Positions 16,992 to 26,699 of a DNA stretch of 46,637 nucleotides are shown in pieces. The position numbers were made by a program, and so were the translations under genes. The first letter of the stretch is position 1. Each line of letters begins with the position of its first letter. The DNA is taken from positions 1 through 46,637 of the forward strand of contig NZ_JBEPMA010000012.1 in NCBI RefSeq assembly GCF_040545475.1, read 5' to 3'. Origin of the DNA: Peptoniphilus_A olsenii. Lineage in GTDB: Bacteria > Bacillota > Clostridia > Tissierellales > Peptoniphilaceae. The notes beneath the pieces were generated by a model, which saw nothing but the letters and a program-made list of their open reading frames with translations, was not told the DNA's origin and did no database searches.

Positions 16992-19367
16992 TTATAAATG
17001 TCTTCTATACCAATCAATTACTGCATCCCTGTCAGAATTAAAAAACTGAGTTGATACATAAATATCAGTACCATCGAAATTTATGGCTTTAGCTCTGTAT
17101 CTTTTTAGACTAGAATTTCCCATATTATCAGTTCTTCTATTTGCAATGGCAGGATAATCGGTGGCTGGAAATAGATTCTTTGTGTATGCTTTTGTTTTTA
17201 AACTCTCTAATTCGAGAGAATCAATCAATCCTTTTTTTACCAAATCTTCTACAAAATTATAAAAAAGTTTTGCTACAGAAATTAATCCTTCTGTCCAGGT
17301 CTCCTCATTATCTATGTCAAACGGCACTTCTGATAATAAAAAACTAAAATCATCATTGTCCAACTGCAATTCTACAAGCAAGTTTTTTATAAAAGAAACA
17401 ATAGAATTAGCTGATAAGTTTGTTTCAAAATAGATTCCACTATTATCTATCTGCTTTGGTTTACGAAACTTTCTCTCGTCATTTGAAATATAAACCCGTT
17501 TAGCATTCGCAATAGAATAATCCTTATTAGCAAGATCAGTAATCTTTTCAGCATCAAGATCATACGCTGTATTCATTGTCTTTCTTAATAGTTCTGACCA
17601 ACTAGAGACTTTTGTATGTTCTCCAACAAATATCATCTCACCTGGTTTTGTTTTTGAAAAGTCAAAATTACTATTTACATCAAAAGATAGCTCTGTTCTT
17701 TCGTTTGTATCAGAGTGAATATCAATATACTTGAATTCAGATACTAATATATTTGCTAATACATCTGCTCTATTTAAGATAGATTTTTCCGCCCATGTAT
17801 CAGCAGTCAATACTTCTTTGTTAAGAACATTTGCTTTTGAGTTTTGTCTAATTATCCTCTTTTTCTCTTCAAATGACTTAGTTCCCAGTTCGCTGTTATA
17901 CCCAGTTATTGTAAGATTTCCCAGTGTATGTAAATATGTTTCATATAAACGACCATAATCTTCTCCAATCTCTTTTTTCCATACCGCTGCATTTTCCTTC
18001 TGTGGAAGAATGTGTTCAATAGTTAAGTCACTAACATCGATATGTTCTTTAGTAGAATTCTCAATTACAGACAAAAGATACTTACAGATATTCTTTTTAT
18101 ATAATGGTCTATAAATTAAAGCTTCTTTAAATTCTTTATCCGTAGGCATTCTATCATTAGATCGGATATCATTAAGAAACATTACAAATTTTTCATAATA
18201 ATTCTCGTAACTTTTATCAATTACCCTATTATAAAGTGACTTCATGAATTTTGACATATTCTTATTAATTTCACAAGCATTTGCTCTCACAAAATAAGTA
18301 AGTAAAAATTCCAATACATTACATAATGTACTTTCATCAATATTTCCTGCTTCAAAATCATCAAACACCTTAAATAAAAGCGGTAAAACTGTAGTCTGTT
18401 TTATAGTATTAAATGCATTCAGATATTTCGTCACACTTTTGCTATAGCATTCAAATTCTCCAATGAATGCTCCATAATATTTCGATGTTCTTCTAAGAGC
18501 TTTCAGTACATCTTTATGGCTAAGTTTTTTATCCTCGCAGTGTTCTTTAAACAAACGATATGCATTCTTACTGTTGACGGATTTTGTTATCTCAGAATTC
18601 AAAAAGTTAATCACAAAATCTCCAAGATTACGGTATCCGACATTTTTTTCTATTTCAAGCCAGTACTCCTCATAGAGTTCATCCTGGTTTTCATCATCCA
18701 TTAGTAAATAATTTCTAATTAAATCTGCAAGCGAAAGTTCTAACCCAGTAGAATTTATGGACTCAAAAATTTTTTGGGGTTCATCTCCTTGACTCTTGTC
18801 CAAAATAATCTCTACAATTTCAAGCTTTTTTATTCCATCTAAAATATCATTAAGTTCATATCCATCAGCAACTGTCGCTTTTATAAGATTGTTGAAATTC
18901 ACATAGTTTTTATAGACATTTGAATTCCTATCCATTATATCTATTTTATCTTTTATAAGAAGCATCAATTGCTCGTTATCTGTTTTAACTGGTTTTAATT
19001 TAACTTTATATTTTTCATCACAATGCTTGTTAAACATTACCTCATTAACTTCAGCCTCGATTCTTACAGACACTCCTTTAGATGCATCATAAAGAGATTT
19101 AAGAAGAATATACATTGTTGTAATTCTTTGCTGACCATCAATGATTAAAACCTCATTTAGTCCACTACCACCATTGATGTCATCAATATATACAATCGTG
19201 CCTGTAAAATGTTGACGATTATTCTCTCCTGCCTTCATAATGTCGCGAAAAAGTTTTTCACACTGTATGTTAGTCCAATCATAATTTCTTTGGTACACAG
19301 GAACCTTAAATACTCGTTTGTTCTTTTCAAGTACATCTGAAAAGAGCCACATTTTATTAGCCATCAT
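16992..19367 (-). CDS. gmrSD: GmrSD-type (type IV) restriction enzyme, DUF262-DUF1524 fusion
   Basis: About 791 residues joining both GmrSD halves. The N-terminal DUF262 has VPVYQRNYDW and the NTP-handling D-G-Q-Q-R-I-T-T motif. The central DUF1524 His-Me finger nuclease has TIEHILPQ and LGNLTITGYN. A C-terminal extension follows with a KPGEMIFVGEHTKVSSW-type module seen in many DUF262 proteins. Known GmrSD/BrxU enzymes cut DNA with modified cytosines (for example glucosylated hydroxymethylcytosine), driven by nucleotide hydrolysis, and restrict phages with modified genomes. Whether this protein has that specificity is untested. I chose the start at 19367 because GGAGGAG lies upstream. It stands alone between the phage island and the serine-recombinase end of the conjugative element. 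Confidence 0.87.
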   Translation of the reverse strand: MMANKMWLFSDVLEKNKRVFKVPVYQRNYDWTNIQCEKLFRDIMKAGENNRQHFTGTIVYIDDINGGSGLNEVLIIDGQQRITTMYILLKSLYDASKGVSVRIEAEVNEVMFNKHCDEKYKVKLKPVKTDNEQLMLLIKDKIDIMDRNSNVYKNYVNFNNLIKATVADGYELNDILDGIKKLEIVEIILDKSQGDEPQKIFESINSTGLELSLADLIRNYLLMDDENQDELYEEYWLEIEKNVGYRNLGDFVINFLNSEITKSVNSKNAYRLFKEHCEDKKLSHKDVLKALRRTSKYYGAFIGEFECYSKSVTKYLNAFNTIKQTTVLPLLFKVFDDFEAGNIDESTLCNVLEFLLTYFVRANACEINKNMSKFMKSLYNRVIDKSYENYYEKFVMFLNDIRSNDRMPTDKEFKEALIYRPLYKKNICKYLLSVIENSTKEHIDVSDLTIEHILPQKENAAVWKKEIGEDYGRLYETYLHTLGNLTITGYNSELGTKSFEEKKRIIRQNSKANVLNKEVLTADTWAEKSILNRADVLANILVSEFKYIDIHSDTNERTELSFDVNSNFDFSKTKPGEMIFVGEHTKVSSWSELLRKTMNTAYDLDAEKITDLANKDYSIANAKRVYISNDERKFRKPKQIDNSGIYFETNLSANSIVSFIKNLLVELQLDNDDFSFLLSEVPFDIDNEETWTEGLISVAKLFYNFVEDLVKKGLIDSLELESLKTKAYTKNLFPATDYPAIANRRTDNMGNSSLKRYRAKAINFDGTDIYVSTQFFNSDRDAVIDWYRRHL

Positions 19368-19952
19368 TTTGAAATATCTCCTCCACATAATTATTTTTTT
19401 TACAAACTTTTATGAGTTGACTTGCAAGCATTGCTAATAATAATCAAGCAATGCAATTACTAGAGCTATTCCATTCTAACTAATAATGGCTGCTTAGTTA
19501 CATTATCAATGAATAATCCTATTAAAATCTTCTATAATAACTTGTCATACATTAATTGATATTTCAGGTTTCCTTTCAAAAATTACAAATATATAAAATA
19601 TGTATATTTACCGTAACTATCTATGCCCTTTGTATAACCTAGTCATCTCAAGTTTATTATTATCTTTTTATTATCTTTATATAATAATTTTATTTTTTTA
19701 ATATAAATTCTAATCTATCTTTTCTTTTCCAACATCAATACTGTTGACCAGATTTCATAATTTCCGCACTCAATGTAGAGCATAAATTAAAGAAAATGCT
19801 TACCTGCTTGTTGCCACGACCCATTCATAACATTGATTGTTTTACTATAAATCACATTTTAAAAATATTTTTAAACACTAAATTCAAAATTGCAATCTCT
19901 AATTATTAATACCAAAATGTTGACCTATGACGATTTCAAACCTTTCAGGTTA
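19368..19952. other. Intergenic region, likely left boundary of the conjugative element
   Basis: About 580 AT-rich bases between the restriction gene and the recombinase C-terminus. I see no intact gene. The recombinase is normally the last gene at one end of such elements, so the attachment site should lie here. I cannot identify the core without the other end or an empty site. Confidence 0.35.
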
Positions 19953-21629
19953 TTACTTCATTATCAACAATGCTACCGTCTCAACATGCTCATCATTTTC
20001 CAAACTTATATTAAGATCTTCATCAATGATAGGTAGCTTAAAAGTAATGGATTTTAGCCATTGTCCATTAGGCTGCTTTTCTTCATAAATTTGAATTTCT
20101 GAAATGAGTGCTTCTATTAACTGCCTGCGTTCAACATCGTTCATGACTTTATAAAGCTTGTCAAAATAAATCAATACTTTATATATGTTATCACCAGTAA
20201 GTTTCTCAACCTCTATCGTTTCTTTTTTTGCTTTAGCTTCTATTAACTGACTTTCTAATTCCTCAATTTTATCGTACATACGATAAAGCCTATCATCTAA
20301 ATCAGTCTTTCTCCTCTTATAATGTTTATCCTCAACATCTAAATTATCTATTTCCTCAATAAGCTTATACTTTGTAAAATGACTTTTTCTTAGTTCATTT
20401 TGATAATTATCTATCTCATTTTAAATAGCAGATGTATCAACCTTCATGTTAATTTTTTCTAGTATCATAGATGCAAATTTAGGGTTGCTTACTAACTTGA
20501 TTATTACCTCAGCAACGGCATCATCTAACAATTCTTCTCTAATTTGTTTATTATAGGTACATTTATGTCCTCTATTCATAAGTCTGTGCTTACAACCATA
20601 GTAATAGAAGTCTTTATACTTCGTCCCATCTTTTTTATATTTTATAGATTTGTTCCCAAACATTCCAGCACCACATATTGGACACTTTACTATTCCCGAT
20701 AATAAGTGTGTCCTCATGTTATTGTCCTTATTTACATGTTCATACTTTTTAGCTTGTGCTTTCAGTTTAACTTGTGCAGCTTGCCACAATTCATCTGGGA
20801 TTATTGCTTCATGAATACCTTCTGTTACTAAATAATCATCCTGCTCTACTTGTCTGTATTCATTCCTTGTACCATGAACTTTTTCTAAAGTTCTTCTTCC
20901 AAATGCTATTTTCCCGTTATACACAGGATTCTTTAATATTTTTCTTATAAGACCTGCGTCAAACAATGGATTTTTCCCATTTTGTCTTGGTATTTTCCTT
21001 ATACCATGATTTTCTAAATATTTAGAAAGACCATTAGCTCCAATACTTGTATTTACATATTGATCAAAAATAGTTCTTATTGCAATTGCTTCTTCCTCAT
21101 TTATTATCAATTTCCCATCAATAAGTTGATAACCATACGGAGCAAATCCACCATTCCATTTACCCTCTTTTGCCTTTTGAATGCGACCTTCCATTGTTTT
21201 GACACGAATGTTTTCTCTTTCTATTTCAGCCACTGCCGATAAAACAGAAATCATCAATTTACCCGCATCTTTAGATGAATCAATTCCATCTTCAACGCAA
21301 ATAAGATTTACTCCAAAATCCTGCATTATTTGTAAATTCGAAAGTACATCATCAGCATTTCTTGCAAATCTCGATAGTTTAAATACAAGAACGAAAGACA
21401 CTCCATCCTTTCCGGATTTTATATCTACCATCATACGAGTAAATTGAACTCTATCTTCTATAGATTTTCCAGACTTACCTGCATCTTCGTATTCACCAAC
21501 AATCTCATAATCATTATAGAGAGCAAAAGCCTTCATTCTTGATTTTTGTGCCTCTAAAGAATAACCATCTATCTGTATGGATGTAGATACTCTTGTATAG
21601 AGATATACTTTTATTTTTTCTTTTGACAT
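19953..21629 (-). pseudogene. Large serine recombinase (TndX-like), interrupted by one nonsense codon
   Basis: The first 402 codons (21629 to 20421) give the resolvase catalytic domain: YTRVSTSIQIDGYSLEAQ with the nucleophilic Ser, VFKLSRFARN, and ERENIRVKTMEGRIQKAKEG. The recombinase domain (APYGYQLIDGK...) and the zinc-ribbon (CPICGAGMFG) follow. A TAA at 20421-20423 stops the frame after VDTSAI. The same frame then runs on in NEIDNYQNELRKSHFTKYK, the coiled coil, and ends at 19953 with HVETVALLIMK, the usual C-terminus. Without the TAA it would be 558 residues, the family's normal size. Such enzymes excise and integrate conjugative transposons. Truncation removes the C-terminal coiled-coil region, so autonomous movement is doubtful. 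Confidence 0.9.
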
Positions 21630-21729
21630 AGCATTAACCTCAATATCCTTATTATATATTTATATATTTTTACCAATAAAGGTTTGGACTCTAACCTCAA
21701 GTGTATTATAGTACTTTTATTTCTCTTTC

Positions 21730-21882
21730 TCAATCCGTGCTTTTAGCTATATCAAATTTATTCTTATACTCTGTATTTTTTACTGGAGTAGGATTTGGAA
21801 GATTCTCTAAATCTAAAACTCCAGCATATTTTGTAATCAGATTTGCTATCAAATCAGCCAATCCATTCCAGTCATTATCCAC
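21730..21882 (-). CDS. Small conserved-looking element protein
   Basis: A 50-residue frame with a GTG start (21882) preceded by GGAAGAGG. It reads VDNDWNGLADLIANLITKYA, then DLENLPNPTPVK, and ends in a charged tail (KNKFDIAKSTD). It is acidic and helical with no membrane segment. I recall similar short genes between the sigma-like factor and the recombinase in clostridial conjugative elements, but I cannot name a function. Excision or regulation would fit the position. Confidence 0.5.
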   Translation of the reverse strand: MDNDWNGLADLIANLITKYAGVLDLENLPNPTPVKNTEYKNKFDIAKSTD

Positions 21883-22369
21883 TAATACACCTCTTCCACT
21901 TTAAATTCTTTATAACCAAATATTATTTTTCTTACTAAGTTTTATGACATTGGTAGGTGCATTGGTTGCTACATAGGAATCTCACCTCCGCCCCTTGTTT
22001 TAGACGAGGCAGCTTAAACTATTGAAGTATCATTATCACCACTTACATCATCGAAATAAGCTGCCACGCTTATCTTTTATGTATTCCTATCTATCGCTCA
22101 TTTTCTTCTAACCTCGGCATTATGCCGGTATTCATTTGAACCGATTTTCATCAGCAGAAAAGTCTTGGCGTAGGTCATAACTCTCAGTAAGTAGATAAAA
22201 TCCTACCTTGCTCTATTCAGTTGTTAAAGAGCAATATTTGAAAGGGACTGTTTTCTTTACATTTTCCTATTTACTATAAGCAGGCATATCTCCTACTCAA
22301 GAAAGGAAAGGAGGTCAAACTCCCCTTCACTTTACATAAGGAAAATTCGCCCCTTTAATTACCGAAGTT
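21883..22369. other. Non-coding stretch with structured segments
   Basis: About 490 bases between two element genes without an open frame. It is less AT-rich than its surroundings and contains several short self-complementary segments, for example around 21985-22010 (GCCCCTTGTTTTAGACGAGGC) and a TTATGCCGGTATT segment near 22120. The position beside integration and regulatory genes suggests control sequences or a small RNA. Nothing specific can be assigned. Confidence 0.3.
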
Positions 22370-22783
22370 TTAAAGTTCTTCGATAAATTTTTTCAGCTTT
22401 TCAAGAATTTTGTTTCTTCTTTTGATTAAAGCCGGATGTGTAATACTTTTGAGCTTTGCTACTGAACGAACAGTTTCATCATTGAAATACAAGCGTTCAA
22501 TAATATCTTTTTCTTCTGCATTGAGCCTTGTTATAGCACTTCTTACTGCTTCAATCATCATCTGTGTTTCAACAATTTTTTCTACATCAACACTTTCATC
22601 AACAATATTATCTGTAAAGTGCCCGTCATGATCCAATGCTGAAAAAAGAATAAGTGATTTTTCCTGTCCACCTGCTCTAAATACTTCTCGTGTTCTTTTT
22701 CTCACCAGTAGACTATATATACATATATCTTCACTGACTTTTACCTTTTGTCCTCTGATATAAAGATAATTCTCTTTTGCCAT
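22370..22783 (-). CDS. Sigma-70-like factor of the conjugative element
   Basis: 137 residues. The C-terminal half matches sigma region 4: AITRLNAEEKDIIERLYFND, then ETVRSVAKLKSITHPALIKR, a helix-turn-helix, then KILEKLKKFI. There is no clear region 2; the N-terminus (YLYIRGQKVKVSEDICIYS) is typical of the short sigma-like regulators of Tn916-type and related elements. It probably adjusts transcription of element genes rather than serving as a full sigma factor. An AGCTGGAGGA site precedes the ATG. Confidence 0.85.
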   Translation of the reverse strand: MAKENYLYIRGQKVKVSEDICIYSLLVRKRTREVFRAGGQEKSLILFSALDHDGHFTDNIVDESVDVEKIVETQMMIEAVRSAITRLNAEEKDIIERLYFNDETVRSVAKLKSITHPALIKRRNKILEKLKKFIEEL

Positions 22784-22825
22784 AAAGTTTCCTCCAGCTC
22801 TTTTTTATCTGCTTTTTTTTTCAGA

Positions 22826-22866
22826 TAAAAAGGAGGACTTCTGCATCTTGGCATAAGAAGTCCTCT
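22826..22866 (-). terminator. Terminator ahead of the sigma-like gene
   Basis: AGGACTTCT (22834-22842) pairs with AGAAGTCCT (22855-22863), loop about 12 nt. On the minus strand it is followed by CCTTTTTATC. It probably ends the cargo operon that finishes with the kinase gene at 23292. Confidence 0.7.
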
Positions 22867-22902
22867 GAAATGAAAGAATAAAAATATTTCTTTATATGAA
22901 CT

Positions 22903-22933
22903 TGATTGTTTCAATTCGCACCTGAAACAATCA
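22903..22933. repeat. Perfect 11-bp inverted repeat
   Basis: TGATTGTTTCA (22903-22913) and TGAAACAATCA (22923-22933) flank a 9-nt spacer. There is no T run, so a protein-binding site or an element-end repeat is more likely than a terminator. Bases 22934-23291 otherwise show no gene. Confidence 0.55.
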
Positions 22934-23291
22934 TCTATTATACATATTATAAAAAAGAGGAATACATTGAATTCTAAATATTTCTAACATTAAACGTTTA
23001 GATGCCTCCATTTTATCAATAATCTAAATAAGCATCATATTCATCTACTACTTATATAATTGAGTTTTATTAAACTTGTTAAGTTTTTATTCTATCAGAT
23101 ATTTAAACAATCTCTGCATCCGAAAAGACTAACTCATATAGTTTTACTAACAATATTTTTATTGGCGTGTTCAAATCCTGGTTTCTGGTATCAATTATTT
23201 TCTGTTCACTTTTAATAAGAAAAAAGTCTTTACTTCCATGGCTAATAATAAGTCTCTATTTTTCAATAACTATTGCAAAATTATATCTTAT

Positions 23292-24611
23292 TTAAGAAAA
23301 TATTTTAATTTTAAAGATAAAAAATTCTTCATCCTGCAATGCTTTATATTCTATATTGTAATTATTCAGAATATTACTTACAATATATAAACCTAATCCA
23401 TTACTATTTTCCTTATTTAAATCAAATTTAACATCAAATATTTTATCTATATTCGAAATTTTATTGTTACCGTATGAATTCTCTATATATAACCAATCAT
23501 CAACTATCCCAATATTAATTACCCCATTTACATCAGTATATTTTACCGCATTACTAATCAAATTAGATAGAATAATCTTTAAAGCTGGTTTTCCTATATA
23601 AACATTCTCATCTAATATATAATTATTGACAGTTATTTTCTTTTGATTTGCTAATATTTCATACTTTTTTAATATATCTTCTAATGTATCATTTATTTTC
23701 AAATATTCTTCATCATTATTCAAATTTTCTATAGAATGAACTGATAATATTTGAGAAATATTTTTTGTTAAACTATCAACGATTTCAATGCATTCATTAA
23801 TATAAATATCTCTTTCTTTATATTTGCCAATATTATATTTCATGTTTTCCAGTATTATTTTAAGACTAGCAAGAGGAGTTTTAAGTTCATGGGATGCACC
23901 TTTAAAAAAGTCATATTTTAACTTTTCTAATTTTAAAATTTCTTTGTTTTTAAATTCCAAATCTTCAATTGTTCTTAATAAAGTAGAATACAAATCATTA
24001 ATTTGTTGTTTTAATTCTCCAACTTCATCATTAGAGCTAACTTTTAAAAACGATTTTTTATCTAGTTTCATCATTTTATCAGTAACAATTTTTATTTCTT
24101 GTATATTATTTTTTATTGATTTTGCATAAATTAAAGAAATAATGGCAGAAAATAAAATTGATATTAATAAAGAATATGGTAAAAATTTAAGGCTTAAATC
24201 TTTCGCATCTTTTTGCATATCTGCTATAGAAACAAATTGTAGATTTGCTTTTTTTCCATCATTAAGCTTTATTTCTCTTTCCTCAATTATCAAAGAATTA
24301 CTATCACTTTCTAAATTAAAATTTATATTATCTTTGATCTGCAACTCATTATTATTATTTTTTTCTTTTATAAACACCTTTATTTCACTACTCTTAGAAT
24401 AAAGCTCCAAAGTTTGCTCTATATATTTTATTTCTTTTCCGTTCATATTACTAGAAATTTCATTTGCCATAGTATGAATCTTTTCTTTTCTCGTCTCCAA
24501 ATATGTTTTAGGAAAGATAAAAAAAACTAATGAATGAACTAATATAATTATTATTCCAAGAACAGAAAATATTTGTATAAACATTTTGGGAAATATCATT
24601 AATTTTTTCAT
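23292..24611 (-). CDS. Sensor histidine kinase of the redox/ABC cargo operon
   Basis: 439 residues. Two TM helices (about 10-32 and 140-163) enclose an extracellular sensor of about 105 residues. A HAMP-like linker (VTDKMMKLDKKSFLKVSSND) leads to the H-box GASHELKTPLASLK, an N-box ILSNLISNAVKYT and a G-box NGLGLYIV. It overlaps the regulator stop by 4 nt and is last in the operon. The extracellular domain could sense the compound handled by the FtsX transporter or its redox state; nothing in the sequence decides. It is unusually AT-rich even for this window. Confidence 0.9.
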   Translation of the reverse strand: MKKLMIFPKMFIQIFSVLGIIIILVHSLVFFIFPKTYLETRKEKIHTMANEISSNMNGKEIKYIEQTLELYSKSSEIKVFIKEKNNNNELQIKDNINFNLESDSNSLIIEEREIKLNDGKKANLQFVSIADMQKDAKDLSLKFLPYSLLISILFSAIISLIYAKSIKNNIQEIKIVTDKMMKLDKKSFLKVSSNDEVGELKQQINDLYSTLLRTIEDLEFKNKEILKLEKLKYDFFKGASHELKTPLASLKIILENMKYNIGKYKERDIYINECIEIVDSLTKNISQILSVHSIENLNNDEEYLKINDTLEDILKKYEILANQKKITVNNYILDENVYIGKPALKIILSNLISNAVKYTDVNGVINIGIVDDWLYIENSYGNNKISNIDKIFDVKFDLNKENSNGLGLYIVSNILNNYNIEYKALQDEEFFIFKIKIFS

Positions 24612-25261
24612 TTTCTCTCCAATCTATATCCTACATTTCTTATGGTAATTATACAGTCTAATTTTAATTTTTTTCTAAGTTCTTTTATATATACATCTAT
24701 TACTCGATCATAAGGAATTTCTTCGCTATCTTTCCATACATAATCAATAATCTGCATTCTTGTTAAGACTTGCCCATCATTATCCAATAAACATTTTAAT
24801 ATTTCTAGTTCTTTTGCATTTACGTCTATTTTTTCATCATTTATTTTAGCTATATAGCTATTAAAATTTACATATAAATCCTTATATTCAAATGTTTCTA
24901 AATGTCCATAATTCTTCTTAATTAAAGAGTCTATTCTAGCTTTTAAAACTGGCAATGAAAATGGCTTTTCTACGTATCCATCTACTAAATTAGTAAATGC
25001 ATCAATTTTGTATTCCTCATCACTGAATGCAGTCAAGATGAGAATTGGTAAATTACTTTTTTTTCTAATTTCCTTCAATACTTCTAAACCATTAATAAAA
25101 GGTATCTGAATGTCTAAGATAACCAAATTTATATCACTATTAAATTTTGACAAGGCTTCCTTTCCATCTTTAGCCTGAATAACAGTATATCCAAATTCTG
25201 AAAGATATTCACTTATTCCCTCTCTTATCATATTATCGTCTTCAACAGTTAATATTCTCAT
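24608..25261 (-). CDS. OmpR-family response regulator of the redox/ABC cargo operon
   Basis: 217 residues from the ATG at 25261, which has AAGGAGG 6-7 nt upstream; a longer frame to 25336 lacks such a site. The receiver domain has VEDDNM, the phospho-acceptor Asp in LVILDIQIPFING and Lys in VEKPFSL. The winged-helix domain ends VIDVYIKELRKKL and IRNVGYRLE. It pairs with the overlapping kinase gene and probably regulates the transporter/redox operon in which it lies. Confidence 0.93.
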   Translation of the reverse strand: MRILTVEDDNMIREGISEYLSEFGYTVIQAKDGKEALSKFNSDINLVILDIQIPFINGLEVLKEIRKKSNLPILILTAFSDEEYKIDAFTNLVDGYVEKPFSLPVLKARIDSLIKKNYGHLETFEYKDLYVNFNSYIAKINDEKIDVNAKELEILKCLLDNDGQVLTRMQIIDYVWKDSEEIPYDRVIDVYIKELRKKLKLDCIITIRNVGYRLERK

Positions 25262-25322
25262 AGATACCTCCTTTGTTTTTATACACCATATTATACAGCA
25301 TATTATTTGATATTTGAAAGTT

Positions 25323-26699
25323 TTAATTATTGTCAATTAATAATTCTTTTGGATTTCTTCTCAATATATTAAATGAAGAAATAATCAACGATACAATAAG
25401 TACTAAACTCATAAATATAACTACATAAATTATGAATTTAGGTAATACATTTATATCTAAACTTGATAAAGTCTTGTTGAATCCTTCAACTTCTGCCCCA
25501 CCACCTAATTGGCTAGATGCAGATAGTCTAGCTATTTGTTTAGCTATATCACCAGTAACCTTATTCAATATATTGTTCCCAAGCTTATCAGCTGTATATT
25601 GAGCTAAGAAATAAGAAACAACGAATGCGGGGATTGATATAAATATCATCTCAATTAGAAATTGACCAAAAATTTCTAATTTTGATATACCTAATGATAG
25701 TAATACTGCTATTTCTTTCTTTCTAGCATTCATCCATAAGAATAATAATAATGAAACTACAACTCCTGCAAATATTAATGAGCCAATAAATAATTTACTT
25801 GAAATTGAGTAGATACCTGATATAGATTGTTGCAGCGCAGGATAATTTGATGAACTTTTAATCAAATTATATTCTCTCCAATTTATATCTAATTTCCCAA
25901 GATCTTTTATTACGCTATCAAGATTCTTATCACCTTTTACAAAGAATGTTGCATCTTGGTACACGGCAGTATCTTCTGTATTACCATAAACTTTAGCAGC
26001 CGTATGAACATCAGTGATTAATGTATTTTCGTATAGTTCTTGTGCTGCACTTACGCCACCACTATTGTGTCCTTCAAAAAGCCCTTTAATCTCGACTTCT
26101 ACCGTTTCATCAGCACCTTTTTCATTATCGGCATCAAATAAATTTGATTTTATTTTTATTTTATCTCCAACTTTTAGGTTGTTTTTTTGCGCTAAATCTT
26201 TATGCATTAAAATTTTATTTTGGTCTTTATTTTCTAAATGTTTTCCTTCTATTAATTTATATGCTTCGGATACAAACTTTGTTTCCTTTGATGAATCATT
26301 AACCCCTGTTAACATAACCGTTCTTTTGAAGTTTTTAGCTCTTTCAGGAGATTGATTTGCTAGTGTTTCTTGAGTTTCAATAATATCATGATCCACTAAA
26401 TCTGCAACACTATTGATTCTTTTTACATAAGAGTCGATACTATCTGTTTCAGATATCTTTTTAATATCTTCACCTTTTACATTTCCCCCACCTCTAGGTG
26501 TTCCTGGATTTACTTGTCTATTTATCTCCATAGAAAAACTATTTGTTATATTAGCAAATGTTTCTTTTGAAGCTCTGTCCGTAGCATCTTTAATAGATAA
26601 ACTAATGAGACTTAAAGTTGACATAGATAAAATAACTAATATAATAATTAATGATTTTAAGCTTTTTCTAGTTACATAAGCAAATGCATTTTTTATCAT
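25323..26699 (-). CDS. FtsX/MacB-type ABC permease 2
   Basis: 458 residues. TM1 (about 12-36), a long extracellular domain (about 37-295), then three TMs (about 297-325, 343-368, 420-445), the single-unit MacB fold. It is homologous to the permease at 27365: both start MIKNA-AY-TRK and share VMLTGVNDSS/EATNNTKRN-like and K-L-GD-I/V segments. The two probably form a heterodimer driven by the ATPase encoded between them. Its ATG overlaps the ATPase TAA by one base. Substrate unknown. Confidence 0.85.
   Translation of the reverse strand: MIKNAFAYVTRKSLKSLIIILVILSMSTLSLISLSIKDATDRASKETFANITNSFSMEINRQVNPGTPRGGGNVKGEDIKKISETDSIDSYVKRINSVADLVDHDIIETQETLANQSPERAKNFKRTVMLTGVNDSSKETKFVSEAYKLIEGKHLENKDQNKILMHKDLAQKNNLKVGDKIKIKSNLFDADNEKGADETVEVEIKGLFEGHNSGGVSAAQELYENTLITDVHTAAKVYGNTEDTAVYQDATFFVKGDKNLDSVIKDLGKLDINWREYNLIKSSSNYPALQQSISGIYSISSKLFIGSLIFAGVVVSLLLFLWMNARKKEIAVLLSLGISKLEIFGQFLIEMIFISIPAFVVSYFLAQYTADKLGNNILNKVTGDIAKQIARLSASSQLGGGAEVEGFNKTLSSLDINVLPKFIIYVVIFMSLVLIVSLIISSFNILRRNPKELLIDNN

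Noticed and set aside
19730..19800. Minus-strand 22-codon frame (MLYIECGNYEIWSTVLML...)
   Set aside because: It looks coding at first sight but has no ribosome binding site and I cannot match it to a family; too short to support.
20421..20423. Stop codon in the recombinase as recoding (readthrough)
   Set aside because: The codon is TAA, with no stem-loop or known recoding context nearby; nonsense mutation or read error is simpler.
23155..23195. A GTTCAAATCC stretch resembling a tRNA T-arm
   Set aside because: No acceptor, D or anticodon arm can be built around it on either strand; chance resemblance or at most an attachment-site scar.
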